NCBI RefSeq assembly: GCF_000337695.1
Contig: NZ_AOIA01000034.1
Coordinates: 152,458 to 216,457, forward strand
From: Natronococcus jeotgali DSM 18795
Lineage (GTDB): Archaea; Halobacteriota; Halobacteria; Halobacteriales; Natrialbaceae
DNA: 64,000 nucleotides
Direction: 5' to 3'
Positions 26,657 to 35,147 of the stretch are shown here, piece by piece. The translations under genes and the position numbers were made by a program. The notes below the pieces were generated by a model. That model saw only the letters and a list, made by a program, of their open reading frames with translations, was not told where the DNA came from and did no database searches. The first letter of the stretch is position 1, and every line of letters begins with the position of its first letter.

Positions 26657-27532
26657 ATGGCCGTCACCCTCCCCGACGCGCTGCTCGCCCGCTACCGGCG
26701 GTTCTCGCTGTACAACTCGCCGTACCGCGCCCACGACGGCGGCTGCGCGGTCGATCTGTACCCCGGAACCCTGCGCGACGGCCGGACGACCGCCGCGCCC
26801 AGCCCCGTCACCGGGGTCGTCCGCGAGACCCGCACCGTCCGCGCGCCGCCGAAACCGTACGCTCCCGAGCACGACCATCTGACCGTGATCGACTGCGACG
26901 GTCCCGACGACCTCGCGGGGCTGACGGCCCGCGTCCTCCACGTCGAGCCGACCGTCTCGAGCGGGGACCGTGTCGCGGCGGGGGAGTCGCTTGGCACCCT
27001 GGTTCGCGCCGGCTTCTTCGCCCCCTGGGTCGACAACCACCTTCACGTCGGCTTCCGGGAGCCGGATCGGAACCCGTACCGGGCGTCCGGATCGCTCCCG
27101 CTCGAACCCGGCGTCGAGATCGAACCGCTCGCCTGGGACGGGACCGGCGAGGTGGTCGCGACGGGCGAGACCTACGCCGTGCTGGACGCGCCGACCCACC
27201 CCGAGCCGGGAGCGCGGTTCGTCGGCGTCGGCGCCGACTCCGGAGGCGTCCTCGACGGCGGCCTCCCCCACTACGAGGGTGGCGGGCTGCTCGGACCCGC
27301 GAGGTCGTCCTCGGGGGCCGTCTCACTGAACGGCGATCGGCTCGGCGTCCTCGACGAGCGAACGATAGACTGGGACGACGTGGTCGTCACCGCGAACGAC
27401 GAGCCGATCACCGGGCTCTCGCTGTTCTGTGCCCGAGACGGCGACTTCGGCGCGAAGCTGATCCGCCCGGACCGCGAGCTCGAGGTCGGCCAGTGGGTCC
27501 GCGTTCGCATTCGCCCCGGTGGACGCTCGTAG
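26657..27532 (+). CDS. M23 (LytM)-like fold protein
   Basis: A 291-aa soluble protein without a signal peptide. RAHDGGCAVDLYPG (about residues 23-36) resembles the H-x-x-x-x-D metal motif of M23/LytM endopeptidases; DNHLHVGFRE (about 126-135) resembles their H-x-H motif; between them lie biotinyl/lipoyl-like turns (APSPVTGVVRE, GDRVAAGESLG) typical of that fold. Haloarchaea have no peptidoglycan, so a glycopeptidase role is unlikely. It could be a peptidase or a repurposed fold. The assignment is by motif and pattern only. Confidence 0.7.
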   Translation: MAVTLPDALLARYRRFSLYNSPYRAHDGGCAVDLYPGTLRDGRTTAAPSPVTGVVRETRTVRAPPKPYAPEHDHLTVIDCDGPDDLAGLTARVLHVEPTVSSGDRVAAGESLGTLVRAGFFAPWVDNHLHVGFREPDRNPYRASGSLPLEPGVEIEPLAWDGTGEVVATGETYAVLDAPTHPEPGARFVGVGADSGGVLDGGLPHYEGGGLLGPARSSSGAVSLNGDRLGVLDERTIDWDDVVVTANDEPITGLSLFCARDGDFGAKLIRPDRELEVGQWVRVRIRPGGRS

Positions 27533-27580
27533 CGGGTCGCCGTCGCCGACGCTCGCGGCGCGCCCTGCGAAAAATCGGGT

Positions 27581-27823
27581 TCAGTCGGCGGGTCGCTCGG
27601 TCTCCTCCGACTCGACCTCCGCGCGCTCCCGAGCCGCGGTTTGCATCTCCTCGAGTTCCCGCTCGACCTGTACGCGGCCCTTCTCGAACTCGCCCATCGA
27701 CTCGCCGGCGGCGCGCGCGAGTCCGGGAATTTTCGCCGTCCCGAACAGCAACACGGCGATAAAGAGGATGATGAGTAGCTCCGGTCCGCCCGGCATCATG
27801 AACATCGGTACTAGTGAACTCAT
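27581..27823 (-). CDS. tatA: twin-arginine translocase TatA/E family protein
   Basis: An 80-aa protein with one N-terminal helix (GGPELLIILFIAVLLFGTAKIP), the TatA-type LFG...IPGLARAAGESMGEFEKG hinge and amphipathic helix, and a charged tail. TatA oligomers form the Tat export channel, which haloarchaea use for most secreted proteins, including the Tat substrates at 12552 and 24883. A Met-rich stretch (MFMMPGG) precedes the helix. Convergent with the M23-like gene. Confidence 0.93.
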   Translation of the reverse strand: MSSLVPMFMMPGGPELLIILFIAVLLFGTAKIPGLARAAGESMGEFEKGRVQVERELEEMQTAARERAEVESEETERPAD

Positions 27824-27884
27824 CGCGGTCGGAGCTACGACTCCAAAGGAGTTAACCTAGCAGTCAGGAGTTCGGACTCGTTCG

Positions 27885-28358
27885 CTACTCCCGCCGTTTG
27901 CGGTGTCGTTCCCTGGCGTCCCGGTAGGCCCCGTCTTCGCGAACCCGTTCCCAGTACTCCTCGAAGACCAGCGCCGCCGCCCGTTTCTCTCCGTCGGCCC
28001 ACCGTTCCGGTTCGCGCTCGGTCCCGTCGTCGCCGTACTTCTTCCCGCCGGGATACTTCGCGTAGCGCATCGCTCGCGTGTACCCCATCCGGAGGTACTT
28101 CCGGGCCATGTCCATCCCCGGAAAGTCGTCGTCCTCGCGGTACCGTTCGTACCGCTCGTAGATCGCCTCGGCGGCCTCCTCGGCGCTCTCCTCGTCGGCG
28201 TAGGACCACAGCGGCAACAGCTCGCTCTTGTAGGGCTCGACCTTGAACACGCCCTCCTCGCCGCGGCCGATCTCGTAGGCCTCGGGATCGGCGCGGAAGT
28301 CGACGTCGTACTCGGGGCCGTCGTCGTCGGGGCCGCGCTCGGTCGACGGATCGCTCAT
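27885..28358 (-). CDS. DUF4385 domain protein
   Basis: A 157-aa soluble protein starting MSDPSTERGPDDDG. The core shows YEIGRGEEGVFKVEPYKSELLPLW, FPGMDMARKYLRMGYTRAMRYA, GGKKY and a Lys/Arg-rich tail; this matches the DUF4385 family (also seen in phages and bacteria) as I recall it. No catalytic motif is known. The start ATG at 28356-28358 is chosen because the longer frame overlaps the divergent thioesterase gene. Confidence 0.82.
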   Translation of the reverse strand: MSDPSTERGPDDDGPEYDVDFRADPEAYEIGRGEEGVFKVEPYKSELLPLWSYADEESAEEAAEAIYERYERYREDDDFPGMDMARKYLRMGYTRAMRYAKYPGGKKYGDDGTEREPERWADGEKRAAALVFEEYWERVREDGAYRDARERHRKRRE

Positions 28359-28454
28359 ACCCTCGAGACGGTCCCGAGGCGGATGAGCGGGTCCCCTGCG
28401 TTCGACAGCCGGCAAAGCGTAGCCGTAAAGAGCGTCGCACGTGCACGGAGTGAC

Positions 28455-28940
28455 ATGACCGACGAGGCGCCGCGCTCGGCCGAGGAGATCGACGATCTCG
28501 CCGCATTCCTCCAGCGCTACATCGACGAGAACCACGAGTTTCTCTCCTGGATCGGCACCAGCGTCGAGGACGTCGACGACGGGACGATGACGCTGTCGAT
28601 CCCCTACGACGAGAAGCTGACCAACACCCGACCGACCGCGGGGCCGGACGATCGGCCGGACATCCACGGCGGGATCGCCGCGACGCTGATCGACACCGTC
28701 GGCGGGTTCGCTATCCAGACCCAGCTCGAGGCCCCGCTCTCGACGGGCGTCGCGACGATCAACCTGAACGTCAACTACCTCCGCCCGGCGACGGGCGACC
28801 TCGAGGCGACGGCGGAGGTCGTCCGCGCGGGCTCGACGGTCGGGGTCAGCGAGGTCACCGTCGAGAGCACGACGCCCGACGGCGAGACGAAGGCCGTCGC
28901 GACGGGACAGGGATCCTACCGGATCTTCCGGGACGGCTAG
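28455..28940 (+). CDS. PaaI-type hotdog thioesterase
   Basis: A 161-aa hotdog-fold protein. The key segment reads DIHGGIAATLIDTVGGFA, giving the H-G-G-x-x-x-x-x-x-D catalytic arrangement of PaaI-like acyl-CoA thioesterases, followed by STGVATINLNVNYLRPA and a closing GQGSYRIF strand. It probably hydrolyses aryl- or acyl-CoA esters. The start ATG at 28455 is preceded by ggagtgac. Divergent from DUF4385. Confidence 0.9.
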   Translation: MTDEAPRSAEEIDDLAAFLQRYIDENHEFLSWIGTSVEDVDDGTMTLSIPYDEKLTNTRPTAGPDDRPDIHGGIAATLIDTVGGFAIQTQLEAPLSTGVATINLNVNYLRPATGDLEATAEVVRAGSTVGVSEVTVESTTPDGETKAVATGQGSYRIFRDG

Positions 28941-28968
28941 AGCGAGCGCGATCGGATCGACCGAAACG

Positions 28969-29130
28969 CTAGCCGTTCGAAACCATCCAGTATCGGACCC
29001 CCAGGTAGACGATCACGAGTCCGAACGTCGCGGCGTACAGCGTCGCTCCCTCCGCGGCCGCGGCGACGAGCGCGATGGTGTTGAGTGCGATTCCACCCGC
29101 GTACAGGACCCGGAGCCGTCGGGCGTTCAC
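28969..29130 (-). CDS. 53-aa two-helix membrane protein
   Basis: A small frame starting at GTG (29128-29130), seven nt after a clear GGAGGTG site on the minus strand. The protein begins VNARRLRVLYAGGIALNT and has two hydrophobic helices (about residues 8-25 and 31-48), ending YWMVSNG. The RBS, the topology and the lack of any overlapping gene support it. It is convergent with the thioesterase gene. Function unknown. Confidence 0.6.
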   Translation of the reverse strand: MNARRLRVLYAGGIALNTIALVAAAAEGATLYAATFGLVIVYLGVRYWMVSNG

Positions 29131-29322
29131 TCGCGACACCTCCCCTCACCGGGGGTCGCGGCCGACCGCGTCGACGATCGCGGATCGTCCGTCCGGACGC
29201 TCGTCGGTCGTCGTCGCACGTTCATAGTGGACCGTTCGAAGGCGGAGCCAAAAACCCCTCTCCTCGAGACGGCGACGTTCGAGCGCCCGCCGGGGGCGTC
29301 GGCTCCGCTCGCCCCGCGGGGA

Positions 29323-29901
29323 CTACGCCGCGTCGAACGCGAGCGCGTCGCTCTCGACGACCTCGCCGAACAGCCACTCGGCGTGCTCCAGGGCGTACTC
29401 GCGGTGGTCGGGGTCGACGTATCCGATGCAGTCCTCGACCAGGATCGGGCGGAAGTCCCGCAGCCCGGCGCTGCCGCCGGTGTGGAGCACGCAGACGTTC
29501 GCGAGGGTGCCACAGATGACGAGGTCGCGGATGCCGCGGGCGTTCAGCCACCCCTCGAGTTCGGTGTTGTAGAAGGCGTCGTAGGTGTGTTTCTCGACGA
29601 CGTGATCCTCCGGCTCGACGGGGAGTTCCTCGACGAGTTCGGCCTCCCAGGAGCCCTCGAGGACGTGCTCGCCCCACTGCTCGAACTCATCGTAGTAGTA
29701 GCTCTCCTCGAACTGCTCGGGCGGGTGGACGTCCCGCGTGAAGATCACCTGGACGCCGGCCTCGCGCGCCCGCTCGACGAGGTCGACGACCGGCTCGATC
29801 ACGCCCTCGCTGCCCGGGGCGTGCAGCGTGCCCTCGGGGTGACAGAAGCCGTTTTGCATATCGACGACGACGAGTGCGGTGGTCGCTGGCTCGAGGCGCA
29901 T
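29323..29901 (-). CDS. cysteine hydrolase, probable nicotinamidase
   Basis: A 192-aa isochorismatase-fold hydrolase. The catalytic triad is visible as Asp14 (VVVDMQNGFC), Lys104 (VVEKHTYDAF) and Cys137 (CGTLANVCVLHTG), and FTRDVHPPEQF carries a likely metal-site Asp/His. The next enzyme in NAD salvage, nicotinate phosphoribosyltransferase, lies two genes away at 31682, which favours nicotinamidase over other cysteine hydrolases. The start ATG at 29899-29901 is used; the longer frame lacks family residues. Confidence 0.85.
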   Translation of the reverse strand: MRLEPATTALVVVDMQNGFCHPEGTLHAPGSEGVIEPVVDLVERAREAGVQVIFTRDVHPPEQFEESYYYDEFEQWGEHVLEGSWEAELVEELPVEPEDHVVEKHTYDAFYNTELEGWLNARGIRDLVICGTLANVCVLHTGGSAGLRDFRPILVEDCIGYVDPDHREYALEHAEWLFGEVVESDALAFDAA

Positions 29902-29987
29902 ACGCGACCGTAGGCGGTCGATCCACAAAACGTTCGCCCGATCGGCGGCCTTTTGATCCGCCCGCGCTTACGGATCGGTATTCCGGC

Positions 29988-31613
29988 ATGAACTCGAGGC
30001 GAACGCGGACCGTCGTCGCCCTCCTCGCCGTCTCGTCGATCCTGCTGCTCGCCGCGGCCGGCGGCGCGGTCCCGGGGCTGCTGTCGGCGGGACCGTTCGG
30101 GGGCGACGCGACCGCCGACCGACCGGACGACCCGACGACCGAGGAGACGGTCGGGTACGTCGAGGGGTACTGGCACGACGACGAGCTCGCGGTCGACGAC
30201 CGCGAGGGCGCCGTCGTCGAGGACGACGAGCTCGAGGCGGTCGTCTACCGATCGATGGCCCGCGTCGAGGAGATCCGCGGGCTGACCTTCGACGAGGAGG
30301 TGTCCGTCGACGTCGTCACGCGAGCGGAGTTCGAGGAGAACAACAGCGAGGTCTTCGGGGCCGCCGACGGGGACGAACGGATCCGGCTGAACGTCGAGGG
30401 CGAGGCGCTGTTCGCGGTCGACAACGAGACCGACGCGACCGACGAGCGGGACGCGCTCTACGGCGGAGCCGTCGGCGGTTACTACGAGCCCGGCACCGAT
30501 CGGGTCGTCGTCGTCTCGGACGACGTCGACGAGCCCTCCGTGGACGAACCGGTCCTCGGACACGAGCTGGGACACGCCCTGCAGGACCAGCGCTTCGATA
30601 TCGGGAGCTACAACCGCTCCACCGTCGACCGGGACAACGCGAAAAACGGGCTCGTCGAGGGCGACGCCACCCGGATCGAAACCGAGTACGAGACGCGTTG
30701 CGAGGCGGGCTGGTCGTGTCTCGACGCCGCCGCGTCCGGGGACGGCTCCGCGAACCTCAACTGGGTGCTGTACGCGACGATCTTCCAGCCCTACAGCGAC
30801 GGCCCCGACTACGTCGAGCACCTGCTCGGAACCGACGACCCCTCCGGGGACGACTGGGGCGCCGTCGACGCGGCCTACGACGACCCGCCGGCCAGCAGCT
30901 CCGAGGTGATCCGACCCGGAACGGAACGCGAGCCCGCGGGCGTCGACGTCGAGGACCGGTCGAACGAGAGCTGGAGCCAGCTCGAGGTCGACGGCGAACC
31001 CGCGACCGAGACCTACGGCGAGGCGGGACTGGTCGCGATGTTCGCCGGCGACGCCCTCGATTCGCTCGAGCCGTCGGTGATCGACAGGGAGTCGTTCCTC
31101 ACCGAGCGAACGGGCGAGTACGACTACGACCACTCCTACACCGACGGCTGGGCCGGCGACGAACTCGTCACCTACGTGCCCGACGGCGCGTCGGCCGACG
31201 ATCCGACCGCCGCCGCGGATCGCTCCGGCTACGTCTGGGAGACCGAGTGGACCTCGAGCGAGGAGGCCGAGCAGTTCCTCGCCGGCTACCGGGAGCAACT
31301 CGAGCTCGAGGGCGCCGACCCCGTCGCGGACCGTCGGGACACCTACGTGATCGACGAGGAGTTCCCCGGAGCGTACTACCTCGAGCACGACGGAGAGACG
31401 GTGACGATCGTTCACGCGCCCACCGTCGCGGAGCTCTCGGCCGTCGACGAGGGCGCCGCGCCGTCCGGCGAGGACGAGATCGACCCCGAGGACGTCGATT
31501 CGAACGACGGAACGACCGGGGACGACGACGAGACGATCCCCGGCTTCGGAGTCCCCGCCGCGCTCGTCGCGGTCGCGGCCGTCGTCGCGGTCGCGATCCG
31601 AGCCCGGGACTGA
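29988..31613 (+). CDS. surface zinc-metallopeptidase-like protein (Hvo_1808 type), PGF-CTERM anchored
   Basis: A 541-aa exported protein. It has a Sec signal (VVALLAVSSILLLAAAGGAVPG), a long acidic ectodomain with HELGH (His192-Glu193-His196), a possible zinc site, and a C-terminal PGF-CTERM tripartite signal (ETIPGFGVPAALVAVAAVVA followed by RARD) that is cleaved by archaeosortase and replaced by lipid. Several N-x-S/T sequons suggest N-glycosylation. It resembles the Hvo_1808 surface family. No glutamate zinc ligand is obvious after HELGH except in LVEGDATRIETEYE, which would suit it. Peptidase activity is inferred. Confidence 0.85.
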   Translation: MNSRRTRTVVALLAVSSILLLAAAGGAVPGLLSAGPFGGDATADRPDDPTTEETVGYVEGYWHDDELAVDDREGAVVEDDELEAVVYRSMARVEEIRGLTFDEEVSVDVVTRAEFEENNSEVFGAADGDERIRLNVEGEALFAVDNETDATDERDALYGGAVGGYYEPGTDRVVVVSDDVDEPSVDEPVLGHELGHALQDQRFDIGSYNRSTVDRDNAKNGLVEGDATRIETEYETRCEAGWSCLDAAASGDGSANLNWVLYATIFQPYSDGPDYVEHLLGTDDPSGDDWGAVDAAYDDPPASSSEVIRPGTEREPAGVDVEDRSNESWSQLEVDGEPATETYGEAGLVAMFAGDALDSLEPSVIDRESFLTERTGEYDYDHSYTDGWAGDELVTYVPDGASADDPTAAADRSGYVWETEWTSSEEAEQFLAGYREQLELEGADPVADRRDTYVIDEEFPGAYYLEHDGETVTIVHAPTVAELSAVDEGAAPSGEDEIDPEDVDSNDGTTGDDDETIPGFGVPAALVAVAAVVAVAIRARD

Positions 31614-31681
31614 ACGCGGGCGCCGACCGCGACCGCACGGCAGACGGGTAGCTTATTTGACCGCCGACTGAAACCGACGGT

Positions 31682-32833
31682 ATGACTAACCCGTTCGGAA
31701 TCGTGTCGTCCGAGGCGATCCTCGAGGGCGCCGCGACGGACGCCTACTTCGAGCGCACCCGGACCACCCTCGAGCACGCGGGGAAGAACCCCCGCGTGGT
31801 CGCCGAGGTGACCGCGGACCAGTTCTCCACCGGCTCCTTCGAGGTCTGTACCGGCGTGAAAGACGTCGCGACGCTGTTCGAGGGTCGCGACGTCGACGTC
31901 GACGCGCTTCCCGACGGCCAGCTGTTCGACGGCGGTCCCGTCCTGCGGATCGAAGGGCCATACCTCGAGTTCGCCGAGCTGGAGACCTCGCTGCTGGGTT
32001 TTCTCTCCCAGCCAAGCGGCTTCGCCACGGCCGCACTCGAGGCCCGGCTCGCGGCGCCGTCGGCGACGGTGCTCTCCTTCGGGGCCCGCCACGTCCACCC
32101 TGCGATCGCGGCGACGGTCGAGCGGGCGGCCCTGCTCGCGGGGCTGGACGGGTTCTCGCACGTCGCCGCCGGCGACGTTCTGGGTCGGGAAGCCGGCGGG
32201 ACGATGCCCCACGCGCTCATGTTCTGTTTCGGCGAGGGGAACCAGGCCGACGCCTGGCGGGCATTCGACGAGGCCGTCCCCGAGGACGTCCCCCGGATCG
32301 CGCTCGCCGATACCTTCTGGGACGAGAAAAGCGAGAGCCTGCTCGCCGCGGAAACCCTCGGCGAGGACTTAGACGGCGTCCGCATCGATACCACGGGCTC
32401 CCGACGGGGCGATTTCAGACACATCATCCGGGAGGTCCGCTGGGAGCTCGACGCGCGGGGCCACGAGGACGTCGACATCTTCTGTAGCGGCGGACTCGGC
32501 CCCGAGAACATCCGCGAACTTCGGGACGTCGCCGACGGCTTCGGCGTCGGCAGCCACATCACCGGGGCCGACTCGGTCGACTTCAGCCTCGACATCGTCG
32601 AAATAGCGGGCGAGCCGATCTCCAAGCGGGGCAAGCTCTCGGGCGTGAAACAGGTCTACCGGACCGCCGACGGGGGCCACCACGTCGCGCTGGCCGACCG
32701 CGACGGACCCGACGACGCCGAGCCCCTGCTCGAGCCGCTGGTTCGGGACGGCGAGGTGGTTCGGGAGTTCGACCTCGAGGCCGCCAGCGAGCGCTGTCTC
32801 GAGGACGCCGCTGCGGTCGGGTTCGACGGGTGA
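31682..32833 (+). CDS. pncB: nicotinate phosphoribosyltransferase
   Basis: A 383-aa type II phosphoribosyltransferase that makes nicotinate mononucleotide from nicotinate and PRPP. Landmarks are FEVCTGVKDVATLFEG, ETSLLGFLSQPSGFATAA, SFGARHVHPAIA, GGTMPHALM, RIDTTGSRRGDFRHI and the phosphate-binding SGGLGPENIRELRDV. The DTTGSRRGDF loop and C-terminal GKLSGVKQVYR are typical of archaeal PncB. It lies near a nicotinamidase-like gene, giving a compact NAD-salvage locus. The ATG lies 26 nt after a tta-ttt box. Confidence 0.95.
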   Translation: MTNPFGIVSSEAILEGAATDAYFERTRTTLEHAGKNPRVVAEVTADQFSTGSFEVCTGVKDVATLFEGRDVDVDALPDGQLFDGGPVLRIEGPYLEFAELETSLLGFLSQPSGFATAALEARLAAPSATVLSFGARHVHPAIAATVERAALLAGLDGFSHVAAGDVLGREAGGTMPHALMFCFGEGNQADAWRAFDEAVPEDVPRIALADTFWDEKSESLLAAETLGEDLDGVRIDTTGSRRGDFRHIIREVRWELDARGHEDVDIFCSGGLGPENIRELRDVADGFGVGSHITGADSVDFSLDIVEIAGEPISKRGKLSGVKQVYRTADGGHHVALADRDGPDDAEPLLEPLVRDGEVVREFDLEAASERCLEDAAAVGFDG

Positions 32834-32864
32834 ACGATCGGCGACGAAGAGTGCTATCGGCGTC

Positions 32865-33464
32865 TCAAAGCTCCTCGATGCTGCCGTCGGCCTCGCGCTC
32901 GCGGAAGACCTGCCCCTCGAACAGCGTGACGACGACGTCGTCGTCCTGCCAGGCCCCCGGCGCGAGCTTCGCCTTCCGACAGGTGCGATCGAGGTACTCG
33001 CGGGCGCTCCAGCCGTTCTCGACCGGAACCGTCGGATAGAGCCACCCCCCCTCGCCGCCGTCGATGGCGACGCCGTGGGTTCCCAGCTCGAGGTCGGCCA
33101 GCGGGTCGTCGGTGAGGACGACGTTTCTGACCGCACAGACCGAGACGGTGAGGTTCGGCAGCTCCGAGGGGCTCACTTCCGAGCCACAGGAGTCCTCGCT
33201 GGCGGCCTCGATCGCCGCGTCGACGATGACGTGGCCGAGCTGGTCGCCCGAGCGGTACCCCCCGGCACAGCCCCGTAGACTGCCCCGCCCGCGGGTCGAC
33301 TCGAGGCGAACGAACGCCCCCGTTCGCTCGTAGAAGGCCTCCCGCATACTGCCCGGTTGCTCTCGCTGTCCGTGTTGCACGTAGGATTCGACGGATTCGC
33401 GCGCGAGCTCGACGGCGCGTGCACCGTCCTCGTAGGAAAGGTCAACGCCCTGTCGCTGGGACAT
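32865..33464 (-). CDS. AMMECR1 domain protein
   Basis: A 199-aa (from Met at 33462-33464) AMMECR1/TIGR00296 protein. The invariant LRGCAGGY motif (family L-R-G-C-x-G) is present, as are the N-terminal AFVRLES and the conserved Leu-rich DLELGTHGVAIDGG (the family G-x-x-G-x-x-x). A second Met four codons upstream (33476) is an alternative start. The family is widespread in archaea and eukaryotes and its biochemical role is unsettled; in archaea it is often linked to MEMO-type genes, none of which is next to it here. Confidence 0.92.
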   Translation of the reverse strand: MSQRQGVDLSYEDGARAVELARESVESYVQHGQREQPGSMREAFYERTGAFVRLESTRGRGSLRGCAGGYRSGDQLGHVIVDAAIEAASEDSCGSEVSPSELPNLTVSVCAVRNVVLTDDPLADLELGTHGVAIDGGEGGWLYPTVPVENGWSAREYLDRTCRKAKLAPGAWQDDDVVVTLFEGQVFREREADGSIEEL

Positions 33465-33534
33465 ACAACCGGACATGGTGATTGTCGTCCTAAAGCGCTT
33501 CCATTCGCCTCGAGGCGGGAGGACCCGACCGCGG

Positions 33535-33542
33535 GACTTATT
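33535..33542 (+). promoter_or_regulatory. box A for RNase P RNA
   Basis: The cttattgg box at 33535-33542 is the only clear TATA-like site upstream of the RNase P core and would place the 5' end near 33565. Confidence 0.45.
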
Positions 33543-33565
33543 GGTCCTCCGACCCTACTCCCGCC

Positions 33566-34114
33566 GGGAGAGAGAGCCCGGCTGCCGCGATGACCGCGAC
33601 GGCGACGGCGCGGTCACCATGGGACGGCGCGACTCGACGTCGCGTCGTGCCCCCACGTTGCTCGTCCCTCCGGGACGCGCAACGCTCGCGAGGAAAGTCC
33701 CCCCACCCGTTCGGGCGGGTGACCGGACGCAAGTCCGGAGCGGGAGACCGCTGGCTCTGGAACAGAAACGACACGTCTCGGTCCGACCGATGAGGCGCGC
33801 GACCCCGACCGCGAGGAAGGGAAGCTGACCCGCCGAGGGACGCGTGGCTCTCGTGCCTCCGGCGCGAGAGCCGCGGTATGCGAGACGGCGACGCCGTCGA
33901 GCTGTGTGCGGTCGCGCTTCCGACGCGGTTCGAACCCGCGGGTTACGATCGTCGTAACCGACCGCACACGGACGGCCGAGGATCGATGGAACGGCGAACC
34001 CTCACCGGTGCAAGTCCGCGCCGTGGTAGCCCGAACGCCCCGCGATTTCGCGGACGGCGCGGACGCTCAGCCGAATGCCGGATCGAACAGAAGGGGGCTT
34101 ACTCCTCTCGCCCA
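33566..34114 (+). ncRNA. rnpB: RNase P RNA (archaeal type A)
   Basis: Catalytic RNA of RNase P, which matures tRNA 5' ends. Universal core elements are seen in order: GAGGAAAGTCC (33690-33700, CR-I with the P4 5' strand), ACAGAAAC (about 33762), a GTGCAAG (about 34010), AGCCGAATGCC (34070) and ACAGAAGGGGGCTTA (34087-34101, CR-V with the P4 3' strand). AAGTCCCCC pairs with GGGGGCTT to form P4. A P3-like hairpin (gttgctcgtccc / gggacgcgcaac) precedes the core. The presence is certain; both ends are approximate, with the 5' end set by a box A at 33535-33542. Confidence 0.9.
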
Positions 34115-34218
34115 CCGTTCGTCCTCGAGTGGCGACGCCCCTCGAGAACGGGGACTCCACTCAACAAAGTTGAACGATCTGTCACCAGTGAGGCGCTGTT
34201 CAGACCGTCCTGTGGAAG

Positions 34219-34566
34219 CTACGGCAGCGAAGCGGTTCCCCTCAGTTGGGACGGGAGCTCGTTCAGATGATTATATAACAATCGAAGAAGCGGTTCGATT
34301 TGGTTCCACTCCGGACCCTCGGTTATCGTGTCTTCGTCACCGTCCCAGCAGACGTATCCCTTCTCCTCGAGTTTCGGCAGCTGCATGTGATACAGTTCGA
34401 CCCGTACGTTCTCCTCCTCGAACGCGAGGTTTGAAACCCGGTGAAGCGGGAGTTCACCGGAATCGCTATCCCGTTCGTAGAGGCTGAACAGTAGCCGACG
34501 CCGAAGGGGATGACTCAGCGTATTCAGTATCTCGTCGGTTGCCTCGTTACGAGAGTGAGCGAGCAT
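34219..34566 (-). CDS. winged-helix DNA-binding protein (DUF7344-type)
   Basis: A 115-aa helix-turn-helix protein beginning MLAHSRNEATDEILNTLSHPLRRRLLFSLY, the ArsR-like opening common in haloarchaeal regulators of the DUF7344 group. The recognition-helix region reads VRVELYHMQLPKLEEKGYVCWDGDEDTI, with a wing at GDEDTITEGPEW. No sensor or metal motif is visible. Target unknown. It lies just beyond RNase P RNA on the opposite strand. Confidence 0.82.
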   Translation of the reverse strand: MLAHSRNEATDEILNTLSHPLRRRLLFSLYERDSDSGELPLHRVSNLAFEEENVRVELYHMQLPKLEEKGYVCWDGDEDTITEGPEWNQIEPLLRLLYNHLNELPSQLRGTASLP

Positions 34567-34717
34567 ATCGATAGAGTCGTTAACGTAACTACATGAACTT
34601 TACTAGCGTTGTCTGAAGTTTCTCCCCGTTCGGACACTAGTGGACGTTTGGAGATCGTCGGCGTGATGTATCTCCGACCGACGCTTCGCGTCGCTCGCGG
34701 TGTTGTTGCGTCGGAAA

Positions 34718-34769
34718 CGTCCTGACGGAGTCCAACGGCGAGCGAAGCGAGCGTTGGGCACGTCAGGAC
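34718..34769. repeat. copy of tRNA-Arg 3' tail inside a nested hairpin
   Basis: cgtcctgacggag (34718-34730) is a 13-nt exact copy of the 3' end of tRNA-Arg (34821-34833), 103 bp away and in the same orientation. Its first bases also pair with gtcaggac at 34762-34769, and inside lies ccaacg / cgttgg, making a nested hairpin. It could act as a terminator for the leftward tRNA transcript or be a relic of integration. Confidence 0.7.
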
Positions 34770-34820
34770 CGAACGAGGCAGCGAGTGCTGAACGAAGTGA
34801 AAGCACTCGTAAGGAGTGAG

Positions 34821-34893
34821 CGTCCTGACGGAGATTTGAACTCCGGTCCCTGGCTCCGCAAGCCAAGAGGATAGTCCACTACCCTATCAGGAC
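34821..34893 (-). tRNA. tRNA-Arg (anticodon GCG)
   Basis: On the minus strand a 73-nt cloverleaf: acceptor GTCCTGA / TCAGGAC with discriminator G, anticodon arm TTGGC-TTGCGGA-GCCAG with anticodon GCG (reads CGC Arg), and T arm CCGGAGTTCAAATCTCCG, where one stem position is G-T. No intron and no encoded CCA. Its 3' 13 nt recur downstream at 34718-34730. Confidence 0.92.
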
Positions 34894-35147
34894 TCATCTC
34901 TACGTACTGCCGTCGACATTAAAGCCCTTTCGAAAGTATTCGACCGCTGGCCGTCGATTCCGGGTGTGAGTGACACGCGAGCGACGCAGGTTTATCCCGG
35001 AGGAGGGGGCCAACGGGGGTATGCACTCCGACCGTCGAACCGGCCTCGAGCCGTCGCGTCCGTTTCGCCCCCTCGTGTTCGTCATTCGCTCCCGGAGCCG
35101 TCGAATGAGCAATTCTTATGCGCGGGCTACCCATGAACGAACATAGA

